Assembly: GCA_002747255.1 (NCBI GenBank)
Contig: PDUC01000035.1
Coordinates: 1-64,000 of the forward strand
Length of the DNA: 64,000 nt
Direction: 5' to 3'
Origin: Acidobacteriota bacterium
GTDB lineage: Bacteria; Acidobacteriota; Holophagae; Acanthopleuribacterales; Acanthopleuribacteraceae
In this document: positions 16,422 to 25,134 of the stretch, one piece after another
Numbering within the stretch: the stretch's first letter is position 1
Layout: each line of letters starts with the position of its first letter
The notes under the pieces: generated by a model
What the model was told of the DNA's origin: nothing
What the model saw: only the letters and a program-made list of their open reading frames with translations
The model's database searches: none
Program-made: the position numbers and the translations under genes

Positions 16422-18023
16422 ATGAAAGCTTTTTTTATTTGTCTATACATGCTTGCTTTGCCGGGTTTGAATGTAAAAGTACTTGCCGGATCAGCAAAAA
16501 CAAGAGTGTTAACTGCCAGAGGTACCGTGTTCAATGATCTCGATAGAGATGGAGTCATGAACTCTGTTGAACCGGGTATTGAAGCGGTTCTCGTTTCCAA
16601 CGGCCTTGATATAGTCCAAACGAAAAAAGACGGTTCCTATGAAATCGAACTGGGTCAGACAGGCACTTTATTTGTTATTAAACCCAGTGGCTACATGACT
16701 GCCATCGGAAAAAACAACCTGCCCCATTTTTATTACCTGCATAGCGAAAAAGGTGGAACTTCCAAGATATACAGTGGTTTGGATCCCACAGGGCCATTGC
16801 CGGAAAGGATTAACTTCCCGCTCTATCCCGAACCGATCAACGAAAAATTCACCGTTTTGCTATTTGGTGATCCCCAGACTAAAACACAAACTCATGTCGA
16901 CTATCTATCAAGGGATTTGGTAGATGAGCTGGTTGGTGTCGAAGGCGTTGCCTTCGGTGTATCGCTGGGTGATATCGTCGATGATGATTTATCTCTTTTT
17001 GGTTCTGTCAATCAGGTTATAGCGCGAATTGGAGTGCCCTGGTACAATGTCATTGGCAATCACGATATGAATTACGATGTCCCCAATGATGAGCAGGCCA
17101 ACCAGACTTTTGAGGCCAACTATGGTCCGTCAACCTATTCATTTAATTATGGTAAAGTCCATTTTATCATTCTGGATGATATCGTTTACAAAGGTTACAA
17201 TCCCACACCGTCAGGATATGTGGGAGGGTTTACGCATAGGCAGTTGAAGTTTATCGAGAATGATCTGAAATACGTTTCAAAAGACACTTTAGTTGTGCTG
17301 ATGATGCACATTCCGCTCTTTCTCGAGGACTGGTCCGATCAGTCTTTTAGGGTTGCTGATCGCCAGGCCCTGTTTGACCTTCTTGCGCCTTTTCCACACA
17401 CTTTTTCCATTTCTGCACATACCCATATCCAGCGGCAGGTGTTCTTTGGCGAAGAGGATGGGTGGCATGGAAAAGAAAAGCACTACCATTTTAACTCGGG
17501 TACAGCCTGTGGAAGTTGGTGGTCGGGTGAACCGGATGAATTCGGCCTGCCCCACACTACCATGAGAGACGGAACGCCTAACGGTTACGCTTTTCTTCGC
17601 TTTGATGGAAACCAGTTTGTCATTGACTTCAAAGCTGCCAGACGGTCGGAGGATTTTCAAATGTCCGTTTATGCTCCGCGGGCGGTTCGCAGTGGAGAGT
17701 ATCCCACCGGTCGCTTGTACGTCAATTTCTTTATGGGCAATGAGCGCACCGAAGTGATGTCGCGTATTGATTTTGAACGGGAATGGAAACCGATGAGGAA
17801 AACCAAGTGGATGGATCCCTACATGAATTTGCTGACTGCGCGTTACGATACTGCACAACACGCATTGCCGGGTCCTCGTCTTTCTCCGCCTTCTTATTGT
17901 TATCATCTTTGGATGCAAACCGTGCCCACGAATCTGCCTGTTGGTTTGCATTCCGTGGATATCAAAGTAATTGATATGTGGGGCAGGGAATTTAACTCTT
18001 CCACCTCTTTCAGGATGGAGTAG
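16422..18023 (+). CDS. Secreted calcineurin-like phosphoesterase with N-terminal beta domain
   Basis: The ATG at 16422 is chosen: GGGAGATGAG sits just before it and it opens a signal peptide (MKAFFICLYMLALPG). The product has 533 residues. Residues about 30-130 form a beta-sandwich like the MetallophosN domain (GTVFNDLDRDGVMN, KKDGSYEIEL). The enzyme core follows: FGDPQ (near 148), LGDIVDD (near 183), GNHDMNYD (near 211), MMHIPLF and HTHIQRQ (near 332). The C-terminal 130 residues match the MetallophosC type of beta domain. This three-part layout is common in periplasmic or extracellular phosphoesterases of unknown substrate. The start of cca lies only 16 bases after the stop, so co-transcription is possible although the functions differ. 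Confidence 0.85.
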   Translation: MKAFFICLYMLALPGLNVKVLAGSAKTRVLTARGTVFNDLDRDGVMNSVEPGIEAVLVSNGLDIVQTKKDGSYEIELGQTGTLFVIKPSGYMTAIGKNNLPHFYYLHSEKGGTSKIYSGLDPTGPLPERINFPLYPEPINEKFTVLLFGDPQTKTQTHVDYLSRDLVDELVGVEGVAFGVSLGDIVDDDLSLFGSVNQVIARIGVPWYNVIGNHDMNYDVPNDEQANQTFEANYGPSTYSFNYGKVHFIILDDIVYKGYNPTPSGYVGGFTHRQLKFIENDLKYVSKDTLVVLMMHIPLFLEDWSDQSFRVADRQALFDLLAPFPHTFSISAHTHIQRQVFFGEEDGWHGKEKHYHFNSGTACGSWWSGEPDEFGLPHTTMRDGTPNGYAFLRFDGNQFVIDFKAARRSEDFQMSVYAPRAVRSGEYPTGRLYVNFFMGNERTEVMSRIDFEREWKPMRKTKWMDPYMNLLTARYDTAQHALPGPRLSPPSYCYHLWMQTVPTNLPVGLHSVDIKVIDMWGREFNSSTSFRME

Positions 18024-18038
18024 CTCTCCATTGAGAAT

Positions 18039-19286
18039 ATGTCGAAACAAACAGCGCGATCCACGGCCGAAAACATCGGTGAACTGCTATGTGATTCGGG
18101 TTTTGAGACGCGTTTTGCAGGGGGGTGTGTCAGGGATGAACTTTTGGGCTTAGTGCCCAGAGATTACGATCTGGCTACAACGGCATTACCGGAAACGGTA
18201 GCACGCATTTTAAAACCCATGGGTATGAAAGTGATTCCAACGGGTGTTTCTCATGGGACTGTAACCGTTGTTCATGAAGGTATTCCCACAGAAGTGACAA
18301 CCTTAAGGCGGGATATTCGCTGTGATGGGCGCCGGGCTGTAGTGGCTTTTTCCACTTCCTTTGAAGAGGATGCTCATCGAAGGGACTTTACAATAAATGC
18401 CCTTTTCAAGAGTATGACTGGAAAAATCTATGATTATGTGAACGGCGTGAGAGACTTACAAAATAAAAATCTGCTGTTTGTGGGCCGAGCGAGCCGTCGA
18501 ATTCAGGAAGACTCTTTGAGAATGATTCGATACTTTCGCTTTATCAGTCGCTATGGCTGGACTTTTCATCAACCATACCGCGACATTTTCATAAAAAACA
18601 GGAAGAGATTGACGATCCTGTCCAAAGAGAGGATTAAGAGCGAGTTTGATGAATTGCTGATGACAGACACGGGGAAAATGCTCTCTGTGATGGATTCCTT
18701 GCAACTGTTTCCATTTCTTTTTGATGGCATGTTACAAAAAGAAACGCTTGAACCGGATCTTTTCAGTGTGTTTCCTGCAGAACTTCAGCGTGTGACTTGG
18801 AAATGGTATGTGCTTTTTTCCTTAAAGTATCCAGAATCGAGTGATTATTCTGTTCATGGTCGAAAAGCTAAATTAACGAAAAAACAGAATCTTCTTATGT
18901 CTTCACTTCAGGAAATAATCTGTTCTCTGAAACAGAAAAAGACCGGAATGGTGCCGCTGCTTTCGGCGATTCATCGTAAACTGACCGAGCCGGAGGAAGT
19001 TCTTCATTTCCTGAGCTGGTATGGCCAACGCTTCCAGTATACTGTTCCTGACATCACTCGGAATCTGCTTTCATCGATGCGGGGAAAAACTATTCCACCT
19101 GTTGGAAAGTACTTAAAGACAGTTCAACCACCTGAAAAAAGAAAGCAAATTGCTTTTATTTTTAAAATTTCCTGGTATCTTGGTTTATGTCAACCTGGTG
19201 ATGTGTCCAATTCTGATAAAATGATTCGGTTATTGCAGCAGCGAGGCTTCCAGATGGAGCGAGAGTTCAATGGCATCAAAATATAA
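18039..19286 (+). CDS. cca: CCA tRNA nucleotidyltransferase (class II)
   Basis: 415 residues. The N-terminal catalytic domain has the class II polymerase-beta motifs: AGGCVRDELLG, RDYDLATTA (metal-binding D-x-D), RRDFTINAL and EDSLRMIRYFRF. Bacterial poly(A) polymerases belong to the same family; here the segment PTGVSHGTVTV is of the CCA-adding type rather than the poly(A) polymerase type. No HD domain follows. The enzyme adds or repairs the 3'-CCA of tRNA; most tRNA genes in this window already encode CCA, so repair may be its main job. The gene overlaps the next one by 17 bases, which implies coupling. Split CC- and A-adding enzymes exist, so it could be only one half of the activity. Confidence 0.87.
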   Translation: MSKQTARSTAENIGELLCDSGFETRFAGGCVRDELLGLVPRDYDLATTALPETVARILKPMGMKVIPTGVSHGTVTVVHEGIPTEVTTLRRDIRCDGRRAVVAFSTSFEEDAHRRDFTINALFKSMTGKIYDYVNGVRDLQNKNLLFVGRASRRIQEDSLRMIRYFRFISRYGWTFHQPYRDIFIKNRKRLTILSKERIKSEFDELLMTDTGKMLSVMDSLQLFPFLFDGMLQKETLEPDLFSVFPAELQRVTWKWYVLFSLKYPESSDYSVHGRKAKLTKKQNLLMSSLQEIICSLKQKKTGMVPLLSAIHRKLTEPEEVLHFLSWYGQRFQYTVPDITRNLLSSMRGKTIPPVGKYLKTVQPPEKRKQIAFIFKISWYLGLCQPGDVSNSDKMIRLLQQRGFQMEREFNGIKI

Positions 19287-20730
19287 GAAAATAAACATAA
19301 ACGATCTGAAAGAGCACTTGGTTTCTTCCTTTTTCAAGGAGTGGAAAGACAAAGAGCAGTTAGTAGGTCTTGAACTGGAAGTCATTCCTTTCAGAACAGG
19401 TTCCACAGGTTTGCCGCATGTCGTACCGCTTTTTTCTTCTGGCAGAGCATGTACTTCATGGTGTGAGTCGGACCATGATTTGGGCTGGTCTGGTTTGCTG
19501 GAAATTCTTCGCTCTTTTGAAGGCCAATGCGATGGCATGCGCTTTGAACCAAGTGACGATAAAACGCCCCGTTTTGTTTTCAACTCAGGAGCCCAGCTGA
19601 CATTTGAACCAGGTGGACAGCTGGAGTACAGCTCAGCAGCAGGAGCTGATATCCAGCAAGTTACCAGTCAATTATTTAGAACGCTTGACAGACTGGAGCA
19701 GCTCTTGAGCCCCCACGAGATCATCTTTCTCTATGGAGCGTTAAACCCCTGGTACCGTACGGAAGAAGTTGGGCTCCAAATAAAGAAGGATCGCTACCTT
19801 GTAATGGATCGCTACTTTGCGCGTCTTTCCCCTTATGGGCAGAAGATGATGAGGCTGACTGCCTCTTTTCAGGTTAATCTCGATGTAGGTGACAGGGAAA
19901 CAGCTCAGCGAAGGTGGCTTGCAGCTAATTTATTGTCACCTGTTTTTCTTGCCGTATTCGGTAATTCACCCTTTCATCAGGCAAAGCCAACCGGTTATAA
20001 GAGTTACAGAGCTTTAATCTGGGAAAAACTCGATCCTTCAAGAACGGGCTTTCAAGATGGTTTGATTAAAGAAGAATATGAAAAATGCCCTGGGAAACAG
20101 TATCTTGATTTTGCTCTGAGTGCTTACTGTATGCTTCCAGGTGAACTTGGGAGACGGGAGCCTTTAATGCGTTTCAGTGAATGGATGGAACACGGTTTCA
20201 ATGGCATGTATCCCGATCTATCTGACTGGGAAGACCATTTAACAACCCTGTTTCCCGAAGTTCGCCCAAGAGGGTTTTTAGAAATGAGGTACATGGATAC
20301 CTTGCCCAAGGCCTTTTACTCTGTTCCTGGAACTTTACTCAGAAGGTTAATGTACGAAGATTCACTTCTTGACAAAGTTGTCAGTGAATTGGGTCCCCTT
20401 CGTCCTCATCTCAGAGAATTGGTTATGCAATCAGCGCAAAGCGGTTTGGAAGTGGATGTTCTCCGTGAAAAGGCCATCGTGTTTTTTGAGGAACTTTTCA
20501 GTTTACCTCCCAACCAGGATGAAAACTTACTGGAAATTGCCCGCTTGTTCTATGAGAAATACACCCGTCGTGGATTAAGCCCTGCTGACGAACTTCTTCA
20601 CTTGAATGATGGCCATTGTCCCAGCTTACAACAGTTCAAACAATTGGCCAGATACCGCTTACAGCTGGTTGAAGAACCTCTTGACAAACTGCTCGCATCT
20701 ACCACTCCCATTGACAGTGAAGCAGATTGA
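19270..20730 (+). CDS. Glutamate-cysteine ligase, GCS2/EgtA type
   Basis: 486 residues; the ATG at 19270 lies inside the end of cca. The plant/EgtA-type ligase fold is shown by VGLELEVIPF (metal- and substrate-binding ExE strand), GAQLTFEPGGQLEYSS, YGALNPWY, MRLTASFQVNLDVGD, LAVFGNSPFHQAKP and RGFLEMRYMDTLP. The family joins L-glutamate and L-cysteine with ATP to gamma-glutamylcysteine, the first step of glutathione, or in some bacteria feeds ergothioneine. No gshB or egt genes are next to it, so the end product is not known. The 17-base overlap with cca suggests they share an mRNA. The cytosolic location is inferred from the lack of a signal peptide. Confidence 0.85.
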   Translation: MASKYKKININDLKEHLVSSFFKEWKDKEQLVGLELEVIPFRTGSTGLPHVVPLFSSGRACTSWCESDHDLGWSGLLEILRSFEGQCDGMRFEPSDDKTPRFVFNSGAQLTFEPGGQLEYSSAAGADIQQVTSQLFRTLDRLEQLLSPHEIIFLYGALNPWYRTEEVGLQIKKDRYLVMDRYFARLSPYGQKMMRLTASFQVNLDVGDRETAQRRWLAANLLSPVFLAVFGNSPFHQAKPTGYKSYRALIWEKLDPSRTGFQDGLIKEEYEKCPGKQYLDFALSAYCMLPGELGRREPLMRFSEWMEHGFNGMYPDLSDWEDHLTTLFPEVRPRGFLEMRYMDTLPKAFYSVPGTLLRRLMYEDSLLDKVVSELGPLRPHLRELVMQSAQSGLEVDVLREKAIVFFEELFSLPPNQDENLLEIARLFYEKYTRRGLSPADELLHLNDGHCPSLQQFKQLARYRLQLVEEPLDKLLASTTPIDSEAD

Positions 20731-20912
20731 GGACTTCGTACCTCTTTTCTGCCTCACTTTCCGGAAAAAAATACGGTTCATTAATAAACGGAGGAAATCA
20801 AATCGGAGCATTTTTTATGCAGGTCAATCGAGTTGATGGGAGTGCCCCGTTTTGCACCTCTTTGGGTTGTTCCACTCGTACAATTACTGTGTTGACTTAA
20901 TGCTTGTTCGAT

Positions 20913-21884
20913 TTATTTTACTGTCCATATTCTGGTGTTGAGATCCATTTCTTGAATAATATCTGAGACAAGAGCCAATAGGCTTTTCATCTGGTCTAAA
21001 TCCCGCTGTTTCATGCCGGAAGAAAAAATTCTGGGTTCAAACAAGTTCTGTAGCATGCTGACGGCAAAGTACATTCTCGTGCCAATGAAGCTTAAAAAAA
21101 CTTTGTGACCCCATTTTTTCCTGAACGCAACCAGGTTTTCCATGATCTTAGGAGTTAAGATGTAGCGTGCCTCAATCTGATTGTCGCTGTAGACGACAAA
21201 GTGCTTTTCAAATTCCTGATCTTCAAGTTTGACCAGTTTTCCATGTTGGTGGTTCCATGATTGCAGCTTTTGTCCGAATTTTCCCAATAAACTTTGCATG
21301 GTGTCGGGAAAAACAAAGGTCTTGCCCTTAATGGCCTTATTAAAATCAGCAAACAGGAAGAGCCCCTTAAAGATGGTGTGATACTGGGTTCTTTTCGAGC
21401 CGTTGCTGTTGGTTTGAGTTTTGTACTGTGTGTGCAATTCAGAAAAGGCAAATCTGGTCTTACCCTCAATCCCTATAATGTAGTCGTCTCCGTTGTAGCG
21501 GCTGTAGGAATGCTTGAATAGTTCACTATTGGCATAAACCTCTTCCGGTATATAGCTATCAGGTGAATAAGTCCATTCAGGATTGTGATGGAGAATGATC
21601 TCTCTGACAACTTGCTCTTTGAATTGGGTTTTGTATTTTTTTACAGCAGAATAAGCCCAGGTGAAAAAGATCGAAAGGGCGCCGAGATAGAGGATTAGCA
21701 TGCCAAGTAAAATCCAGAAAGATATATGGGTTCTTGTATTAATAAGAATTGCAATCGAAAAGGGCACGATCACGCCGAGCAATGAAAGTGAAATTAAAAG
21801 GCGGTTTCGGGCCTTTTTACGCAACACTTCTAAACCCTTTGTTTTTTCAAGCAACATTTGGTTGGTCAGTTTGGCTTCCTCCAT
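20913..21884 (-). CDS. DUF3137 membrane protein
   Basis: 323 residues. After a charged helical N-terminus come two membrane helices (LLISLSLLGVIVPFSIAILI and ISFWILLGMLILYLGALSIFFTW), then a large soluble domain with VYANSELFKHSYSRYNGDDYIIG, TIFKGLFLFADFNK and FVVYSDNQIEARYILTP. These are typical of DUF3137, a family that resembles a PH-like or Galanin-type fold and has no settled function. The protein should be an inner-membrane protein with a cytosolic C-terminal domain. The gene is alone and convergent with the glutamate-cysteine ligase gene. Confidence 0.75.
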   Translation of the reverse strand: MEEAKLTNQMLLEKTKGLEVLRKKARNRLLISLSLLGVIVPFSIAILINTRTHISFWILLGMLILYLGALSIFFTWAYSAVKKYKTQFKEQVVREIILHHNPEWTYSPDSYIPEEVYANSELFKHSYSRYNGDDYIIGIEGKTRFAFSELHTQYKTQTNSNGSKRTQYHTIFKGLFLFADFNKAIKGKTFVFPDTMQSLLGKFGQKLQSWNHQHGKLVKLEDQEFEKHFVVYSDNQIEARYILTPKIMENLVAFRKKWGHKVFLSFIGTRMYFAVSMLQNLFEPRIFSSGMKQRDLDQMKSLLALVSDIIQEMDLNTRIWTVK

Positions 21885-22032
21885 GAAACGCCTCCTTTTT
21901 TATACCTATGATGTTGATGAATATACTATAGCATTTTTATCGCTAGTTAATAATCCTGATTCTTAGTTACCTTAAGGACAGCGCACTTCGGGCGAATGAT
22001 CTCCTTTGTGTTTAACGTTTACAACGTCAAAA

Positions 22033-22064
22033 AAAAAGAGTGCAACCGTGATTGCACTCTTTTT
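22033..22064 (-). terminator. Terminator of the IPTL-CTERM gene, symmetric in both directions
   Basis: AAAAAGAGTGCAA (22033-22045) pairs with TTGCACTCTTTTT (22052-22064) across a 6-base loop, with A/T runs at both flanks. It lies just beyond the stop of the minus-strand gene at 22089. Confidence 0.93.
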
Positions 22065-22088
22065 TATAAAGCTGATTTATTTAATCAA

Positions 22089-22760
22089 TTACTGGCGTTT
22101 TCTTATGGTTATCAATGCGACACCTATCGCCAGGAAGAGACCGATGAAACCGATCAGACCCCATTCTCCTAAAGTAGGAACACCGCCTGATGCTGTATCT
22201 CCATCAATAGTGAGTCTGTAGTCACCGCCTGTTTCACCTGGCACTGTAGTGTGAACGACTACAACAAGATTTTCACCTTCTGGTACATTGACTGATAGGG
22301 AAGTTACTGTTGTGGGCGGCTCACCCGCGCTGAACCCAGGGTCACCTAAATAGTTTGCACAAATGTCATTGGGATTAAAAGCCGTTGAATAAGCATTGAC
22401 TTGATAATTTGCTCCAGTTTGTTCCAAAACTTCTAATTGGATCGTAACACATCCCGAGGCCTGAACAGTATAGGCATCATAAGCTCTTCCGGGATCCGTA
22501 TCCCAGACGTCACACACTTTTGGAACAGCACAAGTGCTGGGTACTCCATTGCGGTTGAGTCTGCCAACTTGTTCACCTGTCTCAAAGGGTATTGAAGGAC
22601 TGCCACTGCCGAGGGTGCCTTCAATCACCAGGGCGGCTCTTCCAATTTGCGGACCTGGAGTAATTGCGGCTTCGTTGTCTGTGCGATCAGAATTGGCAAA
22701 AACCAATCCAGTTACAACAACACTTATTATAAGTACCATCATTTTTCTAGTATGAATCAT
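22089..22760 (-). CDS. Secreted protein with IPTL-CTERM sorting signal
   Basis: The ATG at 22760 is supported by AGGAG eight bases upstream, so the product has 223 residues. It starts with a signal peptide (KMMVLIISVVVTGLVFA) and ends with VPTLGEWGLIGFIGLFLAIGVALITIRKRQ-type sequence: the I/V-PTL-x-x-W motif, a membrane helix and a basic tail, as in the IPTL-CTERM class. The mature part has conserved-looking cysteines (CAVPKVC, GCVTIQL, ICANYL) and a beta-rich pre-peptidase-like C-terminal domain. IPTL-CTERM tails resemble PEP-CTERM tails and are thought to direct sorting to the outer surface; the processing enzyme is not in this window. It is a single gene with its own terminator. Confidence 0.85.
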   Translation of the reverse strand: MIHTRKMMVLIISVVVTGLVFANSDRTDNEAAITPGPQIGRAALVIEGTLGSGSPSIPFETGEQVGRLNRNGVPSTCAVPKVCDVWDTDPGRAYDAYTVQASGCVTIQLEVLEQTGANYQVNAYSTAFNPNDICANYLGDPGFSAGEPPTTVTSLSVNVPEGENLVVVVHTTVPGETGGDYRLTIDGDTASGGVPTLGEWGLIGFIGLFLAIGVALITIRKRQ

Positions 22761-23151
22761 TTTTTTTCTCCTGTTGTAAGGACAATATAGTAACTGATCA
22801 CCAAAATTTATTAACATAACTATCTATTTTTTTACCAATAATGGCCACAAGTCCTTACTGCTGCATCCTACTACATAAGAAAGCAAAATGTCCACTAAAA
22901 GTGATCCTAAATGGATATTGGATTCTCTTTTCAACTGTTAATATGATTTCATTTAAATCTAAGAATGCAATTACCCGAAACATTGGGACAAAGTCGGGTA
23001 ACGCCTTTCCAATAGACCCGGAATACCAATAGAAATACGGTTCCTGTGGCTGGTATTCCTTCAGACGTAAACTGTTGCGTCGTATACTGAACCAAGGATA
23101 AGTTGAATAATTTGAATTTAGTTGAGCACTCCAGCAAATCTGCTTGCCCTG
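22761..23151. other. Intergenic region with one inverted repeat
   Basis: No gene is recognisable in these 391 A/T-rich bases. A perfect 9-base inverted repeat, GGAATACCA (23020-23028) and TGGTATTCC (23051-23059), encloses 22 bases and lies past the end of the algH gene. It lacks a T-run, so its role as a terminator is doubtful. Confidence 0.4.
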
Positions 23152-23724
23152 TCAGTGAATCGACGAATTGAGTGTAAATGTGCCTGGGTCGATACCCATA
23201 GACTGAAAACAGGCTTCCCAGACGCAGTCCCATGGAGTTTGAAAGATAAGTTTCTCATCGATTTCTAAAGTGAGCCACCATCCTTCGGCAATTTCAGTTT
23301 CAAGTTGATTGGCACCCCAGCCGGAAGATCCGAGTAACACTCTCATAAACTCCGGAGGATTTTCGGTTAGCGCAGCCAGGTGTTGGGTTGTTCCCGACAG
23401 GTATAATCCATCGCTAATGCGAAAAGGAGGAGGATTCAAACTGCCGCGGTATTTGCTGTGAAGGATCCAGCCCTGTTGTTTCAGGACAGGGCCGCCAGAC
23501 CATGCAATTGCATCGGTATCGTCTGTGTTTGAGATCTTCAATTCGTTCAAAATATCGGTCAGTTTGAGGTCCAGTGGTTGATTGATGACAAACCCAACCG
23601 AGCCTTCTTTTTTGTGTTCCGCCAGCAAGACAACTGTTTTACTGAAATTGGGGTCCAGCAGTTGCGGGATGGCCAGCAGCAGGCAGGGTGCCATGCTTCC
23701 GTGATCGTTGTGCTGGTTGGTCAT
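23152..23724 (-). CDS. algH: YqgE/AlgH family protein (UPF0301)
   Basis: 190 residues; the ATG follows AGGAG by five bases. The family signature is complete: PCLLLAIPQLLDPNFSKTVVLLAEHK, GSVGFVINQPL, WSGGPVLKQQGWILHS, RVLLGSSGWGANQLETEIAEGWWL and the final TPWDCVWEACFQSMGID. AlgH/YqgE proteins are soluble cytosolic proteins; the name comes from a Pseudomonas alginate regulator, but the molecular activity is still uncertain. The gene lies 13 bases after the aminotransferase gene on the same strand, so they form an operon. The symbol marks only the family. Confidence 0.9.
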   Translation of the reverse strand: MTNQHNDHGSMAPCLLLAIPQLLDPNFSKTVVLLAEHKKEGSVGFVINQPLDLKLTDILNELKISNTDDTDAIAWSGGPVLKQQGWILHSKYRGSLNPPPFRISDGLYLSGTTQHLAALTENPPEFMRVLLGSSGWGANQLETEIAEGWWLTLEIDEKLIFQTPWDCVWEACFQSMGIDPGTFTLNSSIH

Positions 23725-23737
23725 GTGCTCTCCTGCT

Positions 23738-24913
23738 TTAAAGCTGTCGATTCGGGTCTGTAAAGGGATGGTTCGTCAATCTTTGGATAGCTGTTTTGAT
23801 ATGCGACTGTTCCAGACAGAGTGAGGCTCTGGCGTAACGCTTTCCGTTGCTCCCAAACATGCTTCCCGGAGAAAGGAACAGGTGTCTTTGCGTGAGGAGT
23901 TGATCCAGGAATAAGTCAACATCGGAGATACGCGACGGAGCTTCTGCCCATACGTAAAGTCCAGTTTGACCCTCTGGAATCCTGAAATGCAACAATTTGA
24001 AAATCTCTTCAACCAGAGCACGGCGTTTTTCGAGAATGACATTTTGCTCCTCCCGCCATGTGGAGCTCACTTCCAGAGCGGTGATAGCCGCTTTTTGAAT
24101 GGGTAGGAACTGTCCCGAATGGAGGTGACTGAACAAGTGAAAAAGAGGTTCTATGTGTGAAGAGCTGCCGCATATCATTCCCAGTCTCCAGCCAGCCATG
24201 TGATACGTCTTGCTGAAGGAGTTTAATTCAAGGCAGTGCTGCAGTGCGCCTTCAATTTGCAGTGGACTGACAGGTTCCCGGGACGTCAAAAGTCCGTAGG
24301 GGTTGTCGTGGCAAATCAATATATCGTGTTTCTTCGCAAATTGAACGGCTTCCTCAAAAAGTTCAGTGCATCCTGAGGCACCTGTTGGCATGTGGGGATA
24401 ATTCATCCAGAGAAGTTTGACTCGATCCAGATCCATTTGTTCGAGTTTGGCAAAATCCGGGTACCAGTTTGACTGTTCCTGCAAACTATACGGGATGGGA
24501 ATGCCGCTTGCCAGAAGGGTGGAAGCTTCGTAGTTCAAATAGCCGGGATTGGGGATCAGCACTTGATCGCCTGGCTCGATGTAACACAGGGAGATGAGAT
24601 ACACCGACTGCTTGGAGCCAATGACCGGGAGGATGTGTTTTTCCGGGTTCAATTCCACATGGTAGTGCTTGTGGTACCAACGCGCTACGGCTTCCCTGAA
24701 CTCCAGTATCCCTCGTGATTTTTGGTACCTGTGACAATCAGGGTCGTCGATGTGATGTTTCAGCGATTGAATAACAGCTCTGGGCGGTTTCAAGTCTGGA
24801 CTGCCGATACCCAGATCGATAACGTGACCGCCAGAGCGTTCGATTTCTCTGCATTTCCTCAGCTTGGCTGCAAAGGGATATTCCCGCATATGGGCAATTC
24901 GAGTTGACAGCAT
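23738..24913 (-). CDS. PLP-dependent class I/II aminotransferase
   Basis: 391 residues, the normal length for fold-type I aminotransferases. Visible are DLGIGSPDLKPP, YQKSRGILEFREAVARWY, GSKQSVYLIS, IPNPGYLNYEAS, MNYPHMPTGA, HDNPYGLL and the pyridoxal-lysine segment NSFSKTYHMAGWRLG. The GSPD and NYP-x-x-PTGA style is close to the aspartate/alanine and LL-diaminopimelate aminotransferase group; the amino donor cannot be fixed from sequence. It acts in the cytosol in amino acid metabolism. The ATG follows GAGGTAG. The gene is first in an operon with algH and divergent from the large BNR-repeat gene. Confidence 0.88.
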   Translation of the reverse strand: MLSTRIAHMREYPFAAKLRKCREIERSGGHVIDLGIGSPDLKPPRAVIQSLKHHIDDPDCHRYQKSRGILEFREAVARWYHKHYHVELNPEKHILPVIGSKQSVYLISLCYIEPGDQVLIPNPGYLNYEASTLLASGIPIPYSLQEQSNWYPDFAKLEQMDLDRVKLLWMNYPHMPTGASGCTELFEEAVQFAKKHDILICHDNPYGLLTSREPVSPLQIEGALQHCLELNSFSKTYHMAGWRLGMICGSSSHIEPLFHLFSHLHSGQFLPIQKAAITALEVSSTWREEQNVILEKRRALVEEIFKLLHFRIPEGQTGLYVWAEAPSRISDVDLFLDQLLTQRHLFLSPGSMFGSNGKRYARASLCLEQSHIKTAIQRLTNHPFTDPNRQL

Positions 24914-25134
24914 CTTTTTCTACCTCAACGGACCGAATCTATTCTAGCATGACTTCGGGTGAGAAAAAATGCTCATGAGAAGGGTGCTCAGATCGAAACC
25001 GAAAAAAACTTTTGCTTCACAGTCAAGTTAAACTGCGGTTTTCGGTCTAAAAGTAGCCAAACCAGCTTTCTTCGATGTTCTCTTGCAGTATCAAGTGCGA
25101 TAGAATAGCTTCACCAAAAGTTTGGAGTGGAATC

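Noticed and set aside
17289-18050. A 253-residue frame opposite the secreted phosphoesterase
   Set aside because: Covers the conserved C-terminal metallophosphoesterase coding text in antisense; it has no recognisable domain.
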